Shown here piece after piece: positions 33,116 through 42,486 of a stretch of 64,000 bases of DNA; position 1 is the stretch's first letter, and the number at the start of each line of letters is the position of its first letter. Source of the DNA: Denitratimonas sp037478135 (lineage in GTDB: Bacteria; Pseudomonadota; Gammaproteobacteria; Xanthomonadales; Xanthomonadaceae); NCBI RefSeq assembly GCF_037478135.1, contig NZ_JBBHDV010000001.1, positions 434,001 to 498,000 on the forward strand, given 5' to 3'. Both the position numbers and the translations under genes were made by a program. The notes under the pieces were generated by a model that was not told the DNA's origin, searched no databases, and worked only from the letters and a program-made list of their open reading frames with translations.

Positions 33116-33499
33116 TCATTCGATCTGGCCGCGGGGGACGTTGCCAGGGGACGGTATGGGGTTGGCGGTGGCGGGTGCGGGGGCATCCCGGCCCCGCGTG
33201 CGCTCGCGCTCGCGCTCGTGGTTACCGTCGTCGTTGCGCAACTTCATCTTCACCACGCGCAGCGTTTGGGGGTCGAGCTTGGCCTTGAAGGTACGCCCCT
33301 GGGCATCGCGGCCGCGAATCTCATAGCAACCGTCGTCGATCTTCAGGCGCTGCACCTGCCAGCCCAGGCTGGCTGCATGCCGTAGCGCGGCGTCACGCGA
33401 CTGCCAGTACTGCACAGGAACGTCGCAGTCATCGTCGGCCAATGCAGGGGCAGCAACCAAGACCAGGCACAGGATCGCTAGAGGAACACGTAATTTCAT
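33116..33499 (-). CDS. Exported PepSY-domain protein
   Basis: This 127-residue periplasmic protein has a signal peptide (MKLRVPLAILCLVLVAAPALA) and a single PepSY domain with the typical segments AASLGWQVQRLKIDDGCYEIRG, read here in two parts: AASLGWQVQRLK and IDDGCYEIRGRD. Two cysteines (C25, C58) in the mature part could form a disulfide. The tail is charged and Pro-rich. Its ATG overlaps the restored stop of the MBL nuclease gene (ATGA), which places it in the same transcript. It probably acts with the PepSY-TM reductase, but a direct role is unproven. Confidence 0.8.
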   Translation of the reverse strand: MKLRVPLAILCLVLVAAPALADDDCDVPVQYWQSRDAALRHAASLGWQVQRLKIDDGCYEIRGRDAQGRTFKAKLDPQTLRVVKMKLRNDDGNHERERERTRGRDAPAPATANPIPSPGNVPRGQIE

Positions 33500-34973
33500 G
33501 GTCTTCTCCTTGTCACACGAGCCGAGCGTGAGGTGTGCTCGGCAGAGTCTGGTGAAGCGTTCTCGGGAAGATGCGCCAGAAAATCCGGCCAGGGCACCAC
33601 CTGGCCATGTTCAGGCACCGAGACCTGCCAGTCGAGTTGCTGTTGCAGAAGTTCTGCAAACGCCTGCGCGGCGGACGGCTCCCCATGCACCACGAAGGTT
33701 TGCTCAGGGGCTTGCTTGAAGCCTCGGGCCCAAGCCAGCAGGGCCGCTTGGTCGGCGTGCGCCGAGAGCCCATCCACACTGTGGATCGCCGCGCGCACCG
33801 GAATGTCGTCGCCGAAGATGCGCACGCGCGCCGCGCCATCGACCAGTTGGCGGCCCAGTGTTCCCTGCGCCTGAAAGCCGGAGAACAGGACGCTGCATTC
33901 CTTGCGCGGCAAATGTGGCGCAGGTGGTGCCGGATGCGTCCCGCGTCGCACATGCCGCTGGCGGAAATGATGATGGCGCCCGAACGAATCTGGTTCAACG
34001 CCATGGACTCTTCTGCGCTTTCCGTGAAATGCAGATACGGCAGGTTTTGGCCGCGTGCGTGCCATCCTGCCAAGCGCTTCGCGTGCTCATCGAACAGCTC
34101 AAGGTGTTCCCGCGTGATGCGCGTGGCTTCCGTGGCCATCGGCGAATCGACGAATACCCTCGGTTGCCGCAGCCGCCCCTCGCTGGTGAGACGGTGCAGG
34201 TGGTACAGGGCTTCCTGAGTGCGACCGACCGCGAAGGCCGGCACGATGACGTTGCCGCCGCGCTCGAACAAGGTCTTTTCGACGATGCCGATCATCTCCT
34301 CTTCGGTTGCCGAAAAGTCCTTGTGCTGACGGTTGCCATAGGTGGACTCGATGACGAGGATGTCGGCGTCCTCGATGGGTGTCGGGTCGCGCAATATCGG
34401 ACGCCCCGGCTGGCCCAGGTCGCCGCTGAATACCAGTTTTGTCGGGTAGCCATGCTCGGTGACCCAGACTTCGATGATGGCCGACCCGAGGATGTGCCCG
34501 GCATCGCGAAAGCGCGCGCGCACTCCGACACGGGGCGCGAACTCCCGGTCGTATTCGATGCCTCGCACCTGTTGCAGGCATTCGCGCGCATCCTGCAGCG
34601 TATACAGCGGCGGCAGCGCATCCTCTCCACGGGACCTTTTGGCACTGCGTTTTGCATCGCTCTCCTGGATGTGGGCACTGTCGGGCAGCATCACGCCCAG
34701 CAGATCAACCGTGGCGGGAGTGGTGTAGATGGCTCCTTTGAATCCGGCGCGCGTGAGTTTGGGCAACAGCCCGCTGTGGTCGATGTGGGCATGGGTCAGG
34801 AGCACGAAATCGATCGACGCCGGATCGAACGGAAACGACTCCCGATTGCGCGCCGCCGCCGCGCGCCCGCCTTGAACCATGCCGCAGTCCACCAGGAAGC
34901 GCAGGTTGAGCCCCTCCACCAGAAAGCACGATCCGGTGACTTCGCGCGCAGCGCCCAGAAAATTCAGTTTCAT
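33496..34973 (-). pseudogene. MBL-fold/beta-CASP RNA exonuclease gene, frameshifted
   Basis: The first ~350 residues are an intact metallo-beta-lactamase/beta-CASP nuclease: THAHIDHSG, the GHILGSAIIEV motif, SGDLGQPGRPI, and IISASGMCDAGR. At about 33911-33914 the frame breaks. The C-terminal RMMBL part (ECSVLFSGFQAQGTLGRQLV, LSAHADQAALL, FVVHGEPSAA) continues in another frame to a stop at 33496. A single missing A in the sense strand would restore HLRHNLPRKEC. The restored stop gives an ATGA overlap with the next gene, which supports that frame as ancestral. Without repair, a 486-residue product with a nonsense tail would be made. Confidence 0.8.
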
Positions 34974-34980
34974 GGGATGC

Positions 34981-35190
34981 TCACTCGGGCTCCTTCTTTT
35001 GCATTGGACAGGTGTTCACGCCGAGCAGGCGGTAGCCCGGACAGCGACCCGCCAGGCCGGTGATCAGCGGCATGATTCCAATGAGCCCCAGCCAGCGCCA
35101 CGGTGAATCCAGCCACAACGGCAAGCTGAGCAGGATCAGGCCGATGACGACGCGCGCGATGCGATCGAGGTTTCCTACGTTGATTTGCAT
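34981..35190 (-). CDS. DUF2892 small membrane protein
   Basis: This 69-residue protein matches DUF2892 (YgaP membrane-domain-like) proteins. It has the start MQINVGNLDRIARVVIGLIL, two membrane helices, and the closing GRCPGYRLLGVNTCP with two cysteines. Such proteins often lie near sulfur-transfer or MBL-fold genes. Here it lies 7 bp before the MBL nuclease gene and 20 bp after the outer-membrane channel gene. GGAGATCACC precedes the ATG. Function is unknown. Confidence 0.85.
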   Translation of the reverse strand: MQINVGNLDRIARVVIGLILLSLPLWLDSPWRWLGLIGIMPLITGLAGRCPGYRLLGVNTCPMQKKEPE

Positions 35191-35210
35191 GGTGATCTCC
35201 TTTCGTTGAA

Positions 35211-36755
35211 TCAAGGAACCGAGGGTGCAGCGAGCACTGTTGCGGTCGGCTTCAGGGCCGGATTCGTGGTTTGCGATGTCATTGCGGGCGCATCCCAGCC
35301 ACCCCCGAGCGCCTTGTACAGCGCCACCAATTGCACGGCGGCGCTGGTATGCGCACGTGCGGCCGCGGTCTCGGCTTCATGCAGGCTGCGCTGGGCGGCC
35401 AGCAGTTCGATCAGCGCTATGTCGCCCGCCGCGTAGCGTGTGTTCGCGTAGCCGTAGCTCTTTCGTGCCGCGTCCACGGCCATTGCGCGACGCTGAAGCG
35501 TGTCCAATCCCCCGTGATAGTCGCCAAGCGCACGCTCGGCGTCTCCGAGAGCCGTCAGCACCGCTTGCTCGTAAGCGAGCGCAGCCTGCCGCTCGGCCGC
35601 CTCGCGCGCCCGAATTTCGGCTCGCACACGGCCACCGTCGAACAGGCGCCAGGAAATCAGCGGTAGGATGGAAAAACGCGAGCTGGATGCATCGAACCAC
35701 TCGCCCGTGCTGAGCGCCTGAAACCCGCCGCCGACACCGATGGAGAGTTTGGGGAACAGTTCGGCCGTGGCCACGCCGATGTCGGCGGAACTCGCTGCCA
35801 GGCGACGTTCCGCAGCCAGCACGTCAGGGCGTCGGCGCAGCATATCTGCGCGCTCGCCCACCGGCAGCGCCCGCAGCGTGCTCGGCGTCAAGGGTCCATC
35901 CAGCAGTGCCAGCTCCCGCTCCGGCGGTGCGCCCAGCAGCACGCCCAGGCTGAGTACCGCGGCGCGCTGACGCGCCTGGATATCCGGGATGAGCGCGTTG
36001 ACTGCAGTCCATTGGGCGTACGCCGCCTCCACGTCGGCGGCCGACGCGTCGCCCAGCGCATGCCGCAGGCGCACCAATTCCAAGGTCTGCTGCAGCGTAT
36101 CCAGCGTGGCCTGTTGTGCGTGCAACTCGTAGCGGGCGCCGACGGCGGTGAACCAGGTGCGCGCGACCTCGGCCACGACGCGCATGCGAACGCCCTGTGC
36201 CTCGGCTTCGGTCGCCTGTAGGTGGGCGCTGGCACCTTCCAGGGCGCGCCGTTTGGCCCCGAACAAGTCGGCCTCCCAGGCCGCGTCGAAGCCCGCATCG
36301 TAGATGGTCTGCGTGGCGTCAAGGCCGGGGATCGAACCTACGGGCAGGGGTCCGTTCTCGCTTTGACGGCGCCGGTTGACGCTCGCGCCAGCGGCGGCGG
36401 TGGGCAATGCCTCGCCGGCCACACGATCGCGCAGGGCGCGTGCCTCATCGATGCGTGCCGCAGCCTGGCGCAGATCCAGGTTCTGTGCCAGCGCCGTGGC
36501 CATCAGGCGATCGAGGATGGGATCGTCCAGTGCAGACCACCATTGGCTCAAGTCTGCGGACTGGGATTCGCTTGCCAACGGCAAGCTCCAGCCGCTGCCG
36601 ACGTCGACCGGCGGCGGCTCGCGGTAGTCGGGGCCCACGCTTGCGCAGGCAGTCAGCAGCACGCAGGACAGGGCCAGCGCGAGCGGACGCGCGCGCCCAG
36701 GGGTCAGGCCGGTGACGGTTGTGCGAAGAAAGGGAGTGCGGGGCTTGGATTTCAT
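35211..36755 (-). CDS. NodT/OprM-type outer-membrane efflux lipoprotein
   Basis: This 514-residue protein is a TolC-superfamily channel with a lipoprotein signal (lipobox LLTAC, followed by ASVGPDYREPP as in the NodT/OprM subgroup). Two repeated long-helix OEP domains are visible (LDLRQAAARIDEARALRDRV and QPALAYEQAVLTALGDAERAL-like segments). It forms a trimeric exit duct across the outer membrane. Its ATG overlaps the stop of the upstream ABC permease gene (ATGA). The exporter is therefore a complete tripartite system encoded in one operon, unlike the chromosomal RND pump. Confidence 0.9.
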   Translation of the reverse strand: MKSKPRTPFLRTTVTGLTPGRARPLALALSCVLLTACASVGPDYREPPPVDVGSGWSLPLASESQSADLSQWWSALDDPILDRLMATALAQNLDLRQAAARIDEARALRDRVAGEALPTAAAGASVNRRRQSENGPLPVGSIPGLDATQTIYDAGFDAAWEADLFGAKRRALEGASAHLQATEAEAQGVRMRVVAEVARTWFTAVGARYELHAQQATLDTLQQTLELVRLRHALGDASAADVEAAYAQWTAVNALIPDIQARQRAAVLSLGVLLGAPPERELALLDGPLTPSTLRALPVGERADMLRRRPDVLAAERRLAASSADIGVATAELFPKLSIGVGGGFQALSTGEWFDASSSRFSILPLISWRLFDGGRVRAEIRAREAAERQAALAYEQAVLTALGDAERALGDYHGGLDTLQRRAMAVDAARKSYGYANTRYAAGDIALIELLAAQRSLHEAETAAARAHTSAAVQLVALYKALGGGWDAPAMTSQTTNPALKPTATVLAAPSVP

Positions 36756-37870
36756 TGCAGGCGTCCTCGGACGAATACGGTGGCCATCGTCAGCGTGGCC
36801 AGGGCGATGACCGCCAGCGGCCACAGGCTGGCGAGAATGTCACCGGGCGGCATGGCCTTGAGAAAGCTGCCTTCGACGATGATGAGGAAGTGGGTCAGCG
36901 GAATGGCCTGAGCCAGCCATTGCAGGACGACAGGCATGTTTTCCACAGGCGTCGCAAAGCCTGACATCAGCACCGCCGGCACGCCGATGGCGAACGCTCC
37001 CAGGATGGCCTGCTGCTGCGTCATGCTGACCGCGGAAATCATCAGACCGATGCCGACCACCGAGGCGATGAACAGCACCTGGCTGGCAAGCAGGAGTGCA
37101 AACGAGCCCGTAAACGGGATGCCGAACAGGAAGACGCCCGCGCTGATCATGAACAGGCCCAGCCCGGTGCCAATTGCGAGTGCCGGCAGCGACTTGGAGA
37201 TGATGATCTCGGGCGTCGAGGTGGGCGACACCAGCAACTGGTCGAAGGTGCCCAGCTCGCGCTCGCGCGCGATCGACAACGAGGTGATCAAGAGCGAGCT
37301 GAACAGCGCCAGGATGCCCGTCAGGCCGGGCACGATGAACCAGCGGTAGACCAGATTCGGGTTGAACCAGTGGCGCACGACCACGGGCGTTGGTGCCTGG
37401 GCGTCGGGCACGACCTCGGCGCCGACATCGGCGGCGATGGTGGACAGATAGGCCACGGTGATCTGCCCGGAGTTGCTGCGCCGGCCATCGACCAGTACCT
37501 GCGCGCGGCCACTTTCGCCGGCGGCGATGGAGCGCGAGAAATCCACCGGGATGGCGAGCGCGGCGATCACCTCGCCACGGTCGATCAGCTCGTGGAGCTG
37601 CTGTTGGCTGTCGACATGCCGGACGTGGGTGATGAAGCGGGCGCTGTCCAGGCGCTGTACCAACTCGTGCGACCAGCGCCCCGCATCCTGATCGTAGACG
37701 GCGATATCGACGTTGCGCACTTCCAGCGTCGCGGCAAAGGCGAACACCAGCAACTGCAGGATCGGCGGCACGAACACCACCATGCGGCTGCGCGGGTCGC
37801 GCAGGACGCTGAGCACTTCCTTGATGAACTGGGCGCGCAGGCGGGTGAACGAGAATGCGGAAGTCAACAT
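36752..37870 (-). CDS. ABC-2 type exporter permease (YbhR-like)
   Basis: This 372-residue permease has one N-terminal membrane helix, a large periplasmic domain (~50-180) and five C-terminal helices, as in YbhS/YbhR permeases. The segment RELGTFDQLLVSPTSTPEII before the fourth helix is the typical coupling-helix region. It is 4 bp downstream of a second permease gene, and the two should form a heterodimer with the fused ATPase. The substrate is unknown; E. coli YbhFSR has been linked to drug and cation export. Confidence 0.88.
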   Translation of the reverse strand: MLTSAFSFTRLRAQFIKEVLSVLRDPRSRMVVFVPPILQLLVFAFAATLEVRNVDIAVYDQDAGRWSHELVQRLDSARFITHVRHVDSQQQLHELIDRGEVIAALAIPVDFSRSIAAGESGRAQVLVDGRRSNSGQITVAYLSTIAADVGAEVVPDAQAPTPVVVRHWFNPNLVYRWFIVPGLTGILALFSSLLITSLSIARERELGTFDQLLVSPTSTPEIIISKSLPALAIGTGLGLFMISAGVFLFGIPFTGSFALLLASQVLFIASVVGIGLMISAVSMTQQQAILGAFAIGVPAVLMSGFATPVENMPVVLQWLAQAIPLTHFLIIVEGSFLKAMPPGDILASLWPLAVIALATLTMATVFVRGRLQ

Positions 37871-37874
37871 CGCG

Positions 37875-39044
37875 TCACTCCAGGTTCTTGCGCGTGGCGC
37901 GCTTGGCGATCACGAAGAACAGCCCCCCGATCGCCGCCATGACCGCCAGGTTGGGCAGGAACACGGCCCAGATGTCGCCGGCCAGGAACACCGTCTTCAG
38001 CGAATCGACGAAGTAGCGCGCCGGAACCACCAAGGTGATGGCGCGGATCGGTGCCGGCATGGCGTCGATCTCGTACAGAAAGCCCGACAACATGAAGGCC
38101 GGCAGGAAGCCCGTGAACAGCGCGATCTGCGCTGCCAGGAACTGGTTCCGTGCCAAGGAGGAAATCAGCAGACCCTGACCCAGCGCCGGCACCATGAACA
38201 CCGCCGACAGCAGCAGCAGCGCCGCCAGCGAGCCCCGCATCGGGACCCCGAACACGAACACCGCCAGCGCCGCCGCACCCAGCGTGGACAGCATGCCGAG
38301 CACGAAGTACGGCAGCAGCTTGCCGATCAGGATTTCGGCCACCGAGGCCGGCGTGGACAGCACCGCCTCCATGGTGCCGCGCTCCCATTCACGCGCCACC
38401 ACCAGTGCAGTCAGCATGGTGCCGATGATGGTCATGACGATGGCGATGGCACCGGGAATCAGTGCGCGGCGGCTTTCCAGCTCGGGGTTGAACCAGTAGC
38501 GCGGTTCCAGCATGACGGCCTGCGCTGGTGCTCCGACGTCCAGTCCGGCACGCCAGGACTGGACAACGCCGCGGGCGTAGTTCTCGACGTAGTTGGCGGT
38601 ATTGGGGTAGGAGCCGTCGGTGACGATCTGCACCAGCGGCTCGCTGCCACGCTGGGCCAGCCGCTGCTCGAAATCCTGCGGAATCACCACGTAGCCGCGC
38701 AGGTCGCCTGAGACCAGTTGGTCGGCCACTTCGCGCCGGCCATGGGCGAAGTGCGTATTCAGGAAGCGGGTGCCCGAAAACGCTGCGGCCAGCGAGTGTG
38801 CCGATGCGCCGGGCGACTCCAGGACCACGCCGACACGGACATCCTTCGCATCCAGCGACACCGCATAGGCGAACAGCAGCAGCAACACCACTGGCAGCAC
38901 GAACGCGATCAGCAGCGTCGAGGGGTCGCGCAGCGCCTGGTAGCTTTCCTTGGTCACCAGGGCGATCAAGCGCCGTAAATCAAAACGGCGCAAGTCGGTC
39001 TGCAGGGGGCCACTTCCGTCTTTGTGCATTGTGGCGCCGTTCAT
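37875..39044 (-). CDS. ABC-2 type exporter permease (YbhS-like)
   Basis: This 389-residue permease is related to its neighbour and shows the same plan: an N-terminal helix (STLLIAFVLPVVLLLLFAYA), a periplasmic domain, and a C-terminal helix bundle with coupling segment WERGTMEAVLSTPASVAEI. Its ATG overlaps the stop of the ATPase gene (ATGA). Two start codons, M1 and M6, are close together. Paired with the other permease it makes the membrane part of the exporter. Confidence 0.88.
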   Translation of the reverse strand: MNGATMHKDGSGPLQTDLRRFDLRRLIALVTKESYQALRDPSTLLIAFVLPVVLLLLFAYAVSLDAKDVRVGVVLESPGASAHSLAAAFSGTRFLNTHFAHGRREVADQLVSGDLRGYVVIPQDFEQRLAQRGSEPLVQIVTDGSYPNTANYVENYARGVVQSWRAGLDVGAPAQAVMLEPRYWFNPELESRRALIPGAIAIVMTIIGTMLTALVVAREWERGTMEAVLSTPASVAEILIGKLLPYFVLGMLSTLGAAALAVFVFGVPMRGSLAALLLLSAVFMVPALGQGLLISSLARNQFLAAQIALFTGFLPAFMLSGFLYEIDAMPAPIRAITLVVPARYFVDSLKTVFLAGDIWAVFLPNLAVMAAIGGLFFVIAKRATRKNLE

Positions 39045-40813
39045 GTGGCGGCCTCCAGCTCGCGGTCTGACGACTCCACCAGGTGAATGAAGGCGTCCTC
39101 CATCGTCGGGTCGGGTTGTTCGGGGCTGACCGCCGAACGTTTGAGCGCGTCGGGCGTATCCAGCGCGATCAGTTGCGCACGCGAGAGCATGGCCACGCGG
39201 TCGCAGTATTCGGCCTCGTCCATGAAGTGGGTGGTGACCATGATGGTCACGCCCTTGCGGGCCAGTCCGTTGATGTGGGTCCAGAATTCCCGCCGGGTGA
39301 TCGGGTCCACGCCCGAAGTGGGTTCATCCAGGAACAGCACGGGCGGCCGGTGCATCAGCGAACAAGCCAATGCCAGGCGCTGCTTGTGGCCCAGCGGCAG
39401 GGAATCGGGCGTGGCGGACAGCCAGTCGCCCAGATCGAAGGTTTCGATCATCTCGGCAATGCGCTCGCGCCGGGTGTTGCCTTCCAGTCCGTAGACGCCG
39501 GCCGAGAATTCCAGGTTCTGCTGCACCGAGAGCAGGCCGTAGAGCGAAAACTTCTGCGCCATGTAGCCGAGCCGGCTCTTGGCTGCGCCGGTGGCGCGGC
39601 GCAGATCATGGCCCACCACATGCGCTTCGCCAGCAGTTGGTTTCATCAGGCCGCACAACATCTTGAAGGTGGTGGACTTGCCGGCGCCGTTAGGGCCGAG
39701 CAGGCCGAAGATTTCGCCCTTTTGCACCTCGAAGCTGACGTTGTCGGTGGCGGTGAACTCGCCGAAGCGCTTGGTGAGGTTTCGGCACGACACGGCAATG
39801 TCGGAACCCAGCTCAACCGGCGGCAGACGCTCGGCCAGCGTCGAAGTGCCGCCGGGGCCGCCACCGAGCAGATCGATGAAGGCGTCTTCGAAGCGCGCGG
39901 GCACCTGCGCCAGCTCCACTCGCGCCTGATCGGACAGGGCCTGGAGCTGCTCCGCTTGAGCGCCCTCGCGCAACACCACGCGCACGCCGGCGCCCTGGAT
40001 CACGCCATCGCTCACGCTGGGCAGGTCGAGTGCCTGGGTCAGGACCGCTCGACGCTCGGCACCGACGTCTTCCAGACGGAAACTGCGGCCTTCGAGCTGC
40101 GCGGTCAGCTCCTGCGGCGGGCCATCGAACAGGAGCTTCCCTTGGTTCAGCAGCAGCACGCTCTCGCAGCGCTCGGCTTCGTCGAGATAGGCGGTGGACC
40201 AGACCACGGCCATGCCTTCATCGGTCAGCGCCTGCACCATGCGCCACAAGTCCTGGCGGCTGACCGGGTCGACACCCACGCCCGGCTCGTCCAGCAGCAG
40301 CACCTTCGGCCGCGCCATGAGCGCACAGGCAAGGCCCAGCTTCTGCTTCATGCCGCCGGAGAGCTTGCCGGCCAGGCGTTTGGTGAAGGGTCCGAGCCGC
40401 GTGAAGTCCAGCAGCTCGGCAAACAGATCGGCGTTGCGGTCCGCATCCATGCCGCGCAACTGCGCATACAGGCGCATGTTCTCCATCACCGACAGGTCTT
40501 CGTACAGGCCAAAGCGTTGCGGCATGTAGCCACTGGCGACATGAATGGCGTCGTTGTCCTTGACCACGTCATAGCCTGCCAAGGTGACGTGGCCGGCGTT
40601 CGGCACCAGGAGGCCGGTCAGAATCCGCATCAGCGTCGTCTTGCCGGCGCCGTCGGGGCCGACCAGACCCGTCAGCCGTCCATAGTGGATGCGCGCGCTC
40701 AAGCCCCGCAGCGCCTTTACGTCGCCGAAATGCTTGTCCACGTCTTCGATGACGATGGCAGCGTCTTCGCCCGCACCCGCAGGCACGGCGGCGATAGCAG
40801 GGCTTGCCTGCAT
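39041..40813 (-). CDS. ABC exporter ATPase with two fused nucleotide-binding domains (YbhF-like)
   Basis: This 590-residue protein contains two complete ATPase domains. The first has Walker A GPDGAGKTTLM, signature KLSGGMKQKLGLA and Walker B VLLLDEPGVGVDP. The second has Walker A GPNGAGKSTTF, a degenerate signature (SLPLGHKQRLALA) and Walker B VLFLDEPTSGVDP. It powers export of an unknown substrate through the two permeases. The gene begins 1 bp after the HlyD-type adaptor gene, so all four structural genes are tightly coupled. Confidence 0.92.
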   Translation of the reverse strand: MQASPAIAAVPAGAGEDAAIVIEDVDKHFGDVKALRGLSARIHYGRLTGLVGPDGAGKTTLMRILTGLLVPNAGHVTLAGYDVVKDNDAIHVASGYMPQRFGLYEDLSVMENMRLYAQLRGMDADRNADLFAELLDFTRLGPFTKRLAGKLSGGMKQKLGLACALMARPKVLLLDEPGVGVDPVSRQDLWRMVQALTDEGMAVVWSTAYLDEAERCESVLLLNQGKLLFDGPPQELTAQLEGRSFRLEDVGAERRAVLTQALDLPSVSDGVIQGAGVRVVLREGAQAEQLQALSDQARVELAQVPARFEDAFIDLLGGGPGGTSTLAERLPPVELGSDIAVSCRNLTKRFGEFTATDNVSFEVQKGEIFGLLGPNGAGKSTTFKMLCGLMKPTAGEAHVVGHDLRRATGAAKSRLGYMAQKFSLYGLLSVQQNLEFSAGVYGLEGNTRRERIAEMIETFDLGDWLSATPDSLPLGHKQRLALACSLMHRPPVLFLDEPTSGVDPITRREFWTHINGLARKGVTIMVTTHFMDEAEYCDRVAMLSRAQLIALDTPDALKRSAVSPEQPDPTMEDAFIHLVESSDRELEAAT

Positions 40814-40814
40814 T

Positions 40815-41855
40815 TCAACGCTCCCCCGCCGGGATACGGGTGCCGGCTTTCGCATCGACCTCGATCGTCACCGGCATGCCCTGGCGCAAGGCACTGTCGC
40901 TGTCGGCTTCGTCGATGACGATGCGCAGGCGGTAGACCAGATCCGTGCGCAAATCCGTCGTCTCCACCGTCTTGGGGGTGAACTCGGCGCGCGGCGAGAT
41001 GAAGCCGATCTGGCCGCGATAGACCTTCTCTGATGAATCGCTTTTGACGCGCACCACAGTACCGGGCGCGATGCGCCCCAAGTCCGACTCGCCCACGTAG
41101 GCGCGCACGTAAACCGGCTTGTCCAGGCTCAGGCTGTAGACCGCGCTCTGGCTTGCGACCATGCTGCCGGGCTCCCGCACTCGTGCGATGACGGTGCCGC
41201 TACTGGGCGCCATCAACTCGGTGTCCGCCAAGGCTGTCGTGGCTTGCGCTGCGGCAGCCTGTGCGGCCGCAAGGCGAGCTTCTGCCGCGGCGATGTCTTC
41301 CTTGCGAAAACCTTCGGATGCTTGCGACAGGGCCGCCTTGGCCGCTTCGACGCCAGCGGCTGCCTGGTCGCGCGCCGTGCGGGCTGCATCGACCGTGCGC
41401 TGGCTGCTGGCGCCCGATGCCAGCAGGCCACTCTGGCGCTGGAAATTGCGCTCGGTCTCGGTGGCGAGCGCCTGGGCCTGCCTGAGGGCTTCGCGCGCCT
41501 GGGTGATTTCCTGCGGTCGCAGGCCGCGGCGCAGCTTGGCCAGTTCCGCCTGCGCCACCTGCACCTGGGCCTGTGCTGCCGCAAGTGCTTCCCGATAGGG
41601 TTGCGCGTCAAGCGCCGCCAGGCGCGCGCCCGCGCTGACGGCATCGCCCTCATCGAAAGCCATTTGCATCACGCGCCCGGGCTGACGGAAGGCCAGTTGC
41701 ACCTCGCGGATGTCGACGTTGCCGTAGAGGCGCAATGCATCTTGTTGTCCATGGTCGCGCGACAACCAGAACGCCAGTGCGCCGCCAAGAGCGAGCACGA
41801 CGACGGCGATCACGACCCAACGGGTTTTCTTGAAGAGGAGGTTTGGAGTTTTCAT
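40815..41855 (-). CDS. HlyD/YbhG-family periplasmic adaptor
   Basis: This 346-residue adaptor has one N-terminal membrane anchor (WVVIAVVVLALGGALAFWL), a barrel-sandwich domain (RLYGNVDIREVQLAFRQPG, MAPSSGTVIARVREPGSMV) and a long alpha-hairpin rich in Ala and Gln between residues ~85 and 205. It links the ABC permeases to the NodT channel. The start is the ATG at 41855 with AGGAGG upstream. It resembles E. coli YbhG in length and plan. Confidence 0.9.
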   Translation of the reverse strand: MKTPNLLFKKTRWVVIAVVVLALGGALAFWLSRDHGQQDALRLYGNVDIREVQLAFRQPGRVMQMAFDEGDAVSAGARLAALDAQPYREALAAAQAQVQVAQAELAKLRRGLRPQEITQAREALRQAQALATETERNFQRQSGLLASGASSQRTVDAARTARDQAAAGVEAAKAALSQASEGFRKEDIAAAEARLAAAQAAAAQATTALADTELMAPSSGTVIARVREPGSMVASQSAVYSLSLDKPVYVRAYVGESDLGRIAPGTVVRVKSDSSEKVYRGQIGFISPRAEFTPKTVETTDLRTDLVYRLRIVIDEADSDSALRQGMPVTIEVDAKAGTRIPAGER

Positions 41856-41882
41856 CGATGGGTTTCCGCTGGATAAAGGTGC

Positions 41883-42299
41883 TCAGTGCTCGCGTGCGAC
41901 CGGCGCATTCGCCGCTGACCGGCGCCAGGCGATGGCCGCTATGCCAGCCCACAGCAGCGTCATGGCGACCACCGTGCGTCGCTCCCAGGCGCCACCCAAA
42001 GCCACATGCACTCCGAAAGCGAGGAGCACGAGTGCGGTCGCCACCGTGATGACAATCGCTAACCACGCGGCCCAGCGCCGGCGCATCCACAAGCCGACGC
42101 CGGCGACGATGTAGGCGAACCCGGCCAGAAAATTGAACCAGAGCACGAAAGGCACATAGTGGCCGGCGGCTTGGCGCGTCGCGCCGTCGACAAACAGAAC
42201 GGCGCCGCCCTCCCGAAGAGTGAGCAGGCCGAAGCCGATCGCGAGCAGGGAGATCAGCCAGTGCCAGATGCTGCGTTGTGGATGAGTGGTCATCTTCAT
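41883..42299 (-). CDS. Four-helix membrane protein of unknown function
   Basis: This 138-residue hydrophobic protein has four predicted membrane helices (WHWLISLLAIGFGLLTL; VPFVLWFNFLAGFAYIVAGV; WAAWLAIVITVATALVLLA; VVAMTLLWAGIAAIAW). It sits 27 bp upstream of the HlyD gene and downstream of tetR, so it is probably part of the exporter operon. Two ATGs (42299 and 42293) compete. Similar small proteins accompany exporters in other bacteria, but no function is known. Confidence 0.65.
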   Translation of the reverse strand: MKMTTHPQRSIWHWLISLLAIGFGLLTLREGGAVLFVDGATRQAAGHYVPFVLWFNFLAGFAYIVAGVGLWMRRRWAAWLAIVITVATALVLLAFGVHVALGGAWERRTVVAMTLLWAGIAAIAWRRSAANAPVAREH

Positions 42300-42486
42300 G
42301 GCCTTTACTTGATCGCGGAAACTCCCAAGCCTTCGCCGTTGTCGCGGGGTGCGTGTGCGTTCCGCCGGGCGGTCGGGCTGAGTGTTGAATGACGCGGATT
42401 CGCGCTGGAGGCGCAACGCGATCGCATGACCGTGGTGTGCCTCTCGGCTGACCGAGAAACTGCGTGGCGGCAAGATGGAAGGCGCT

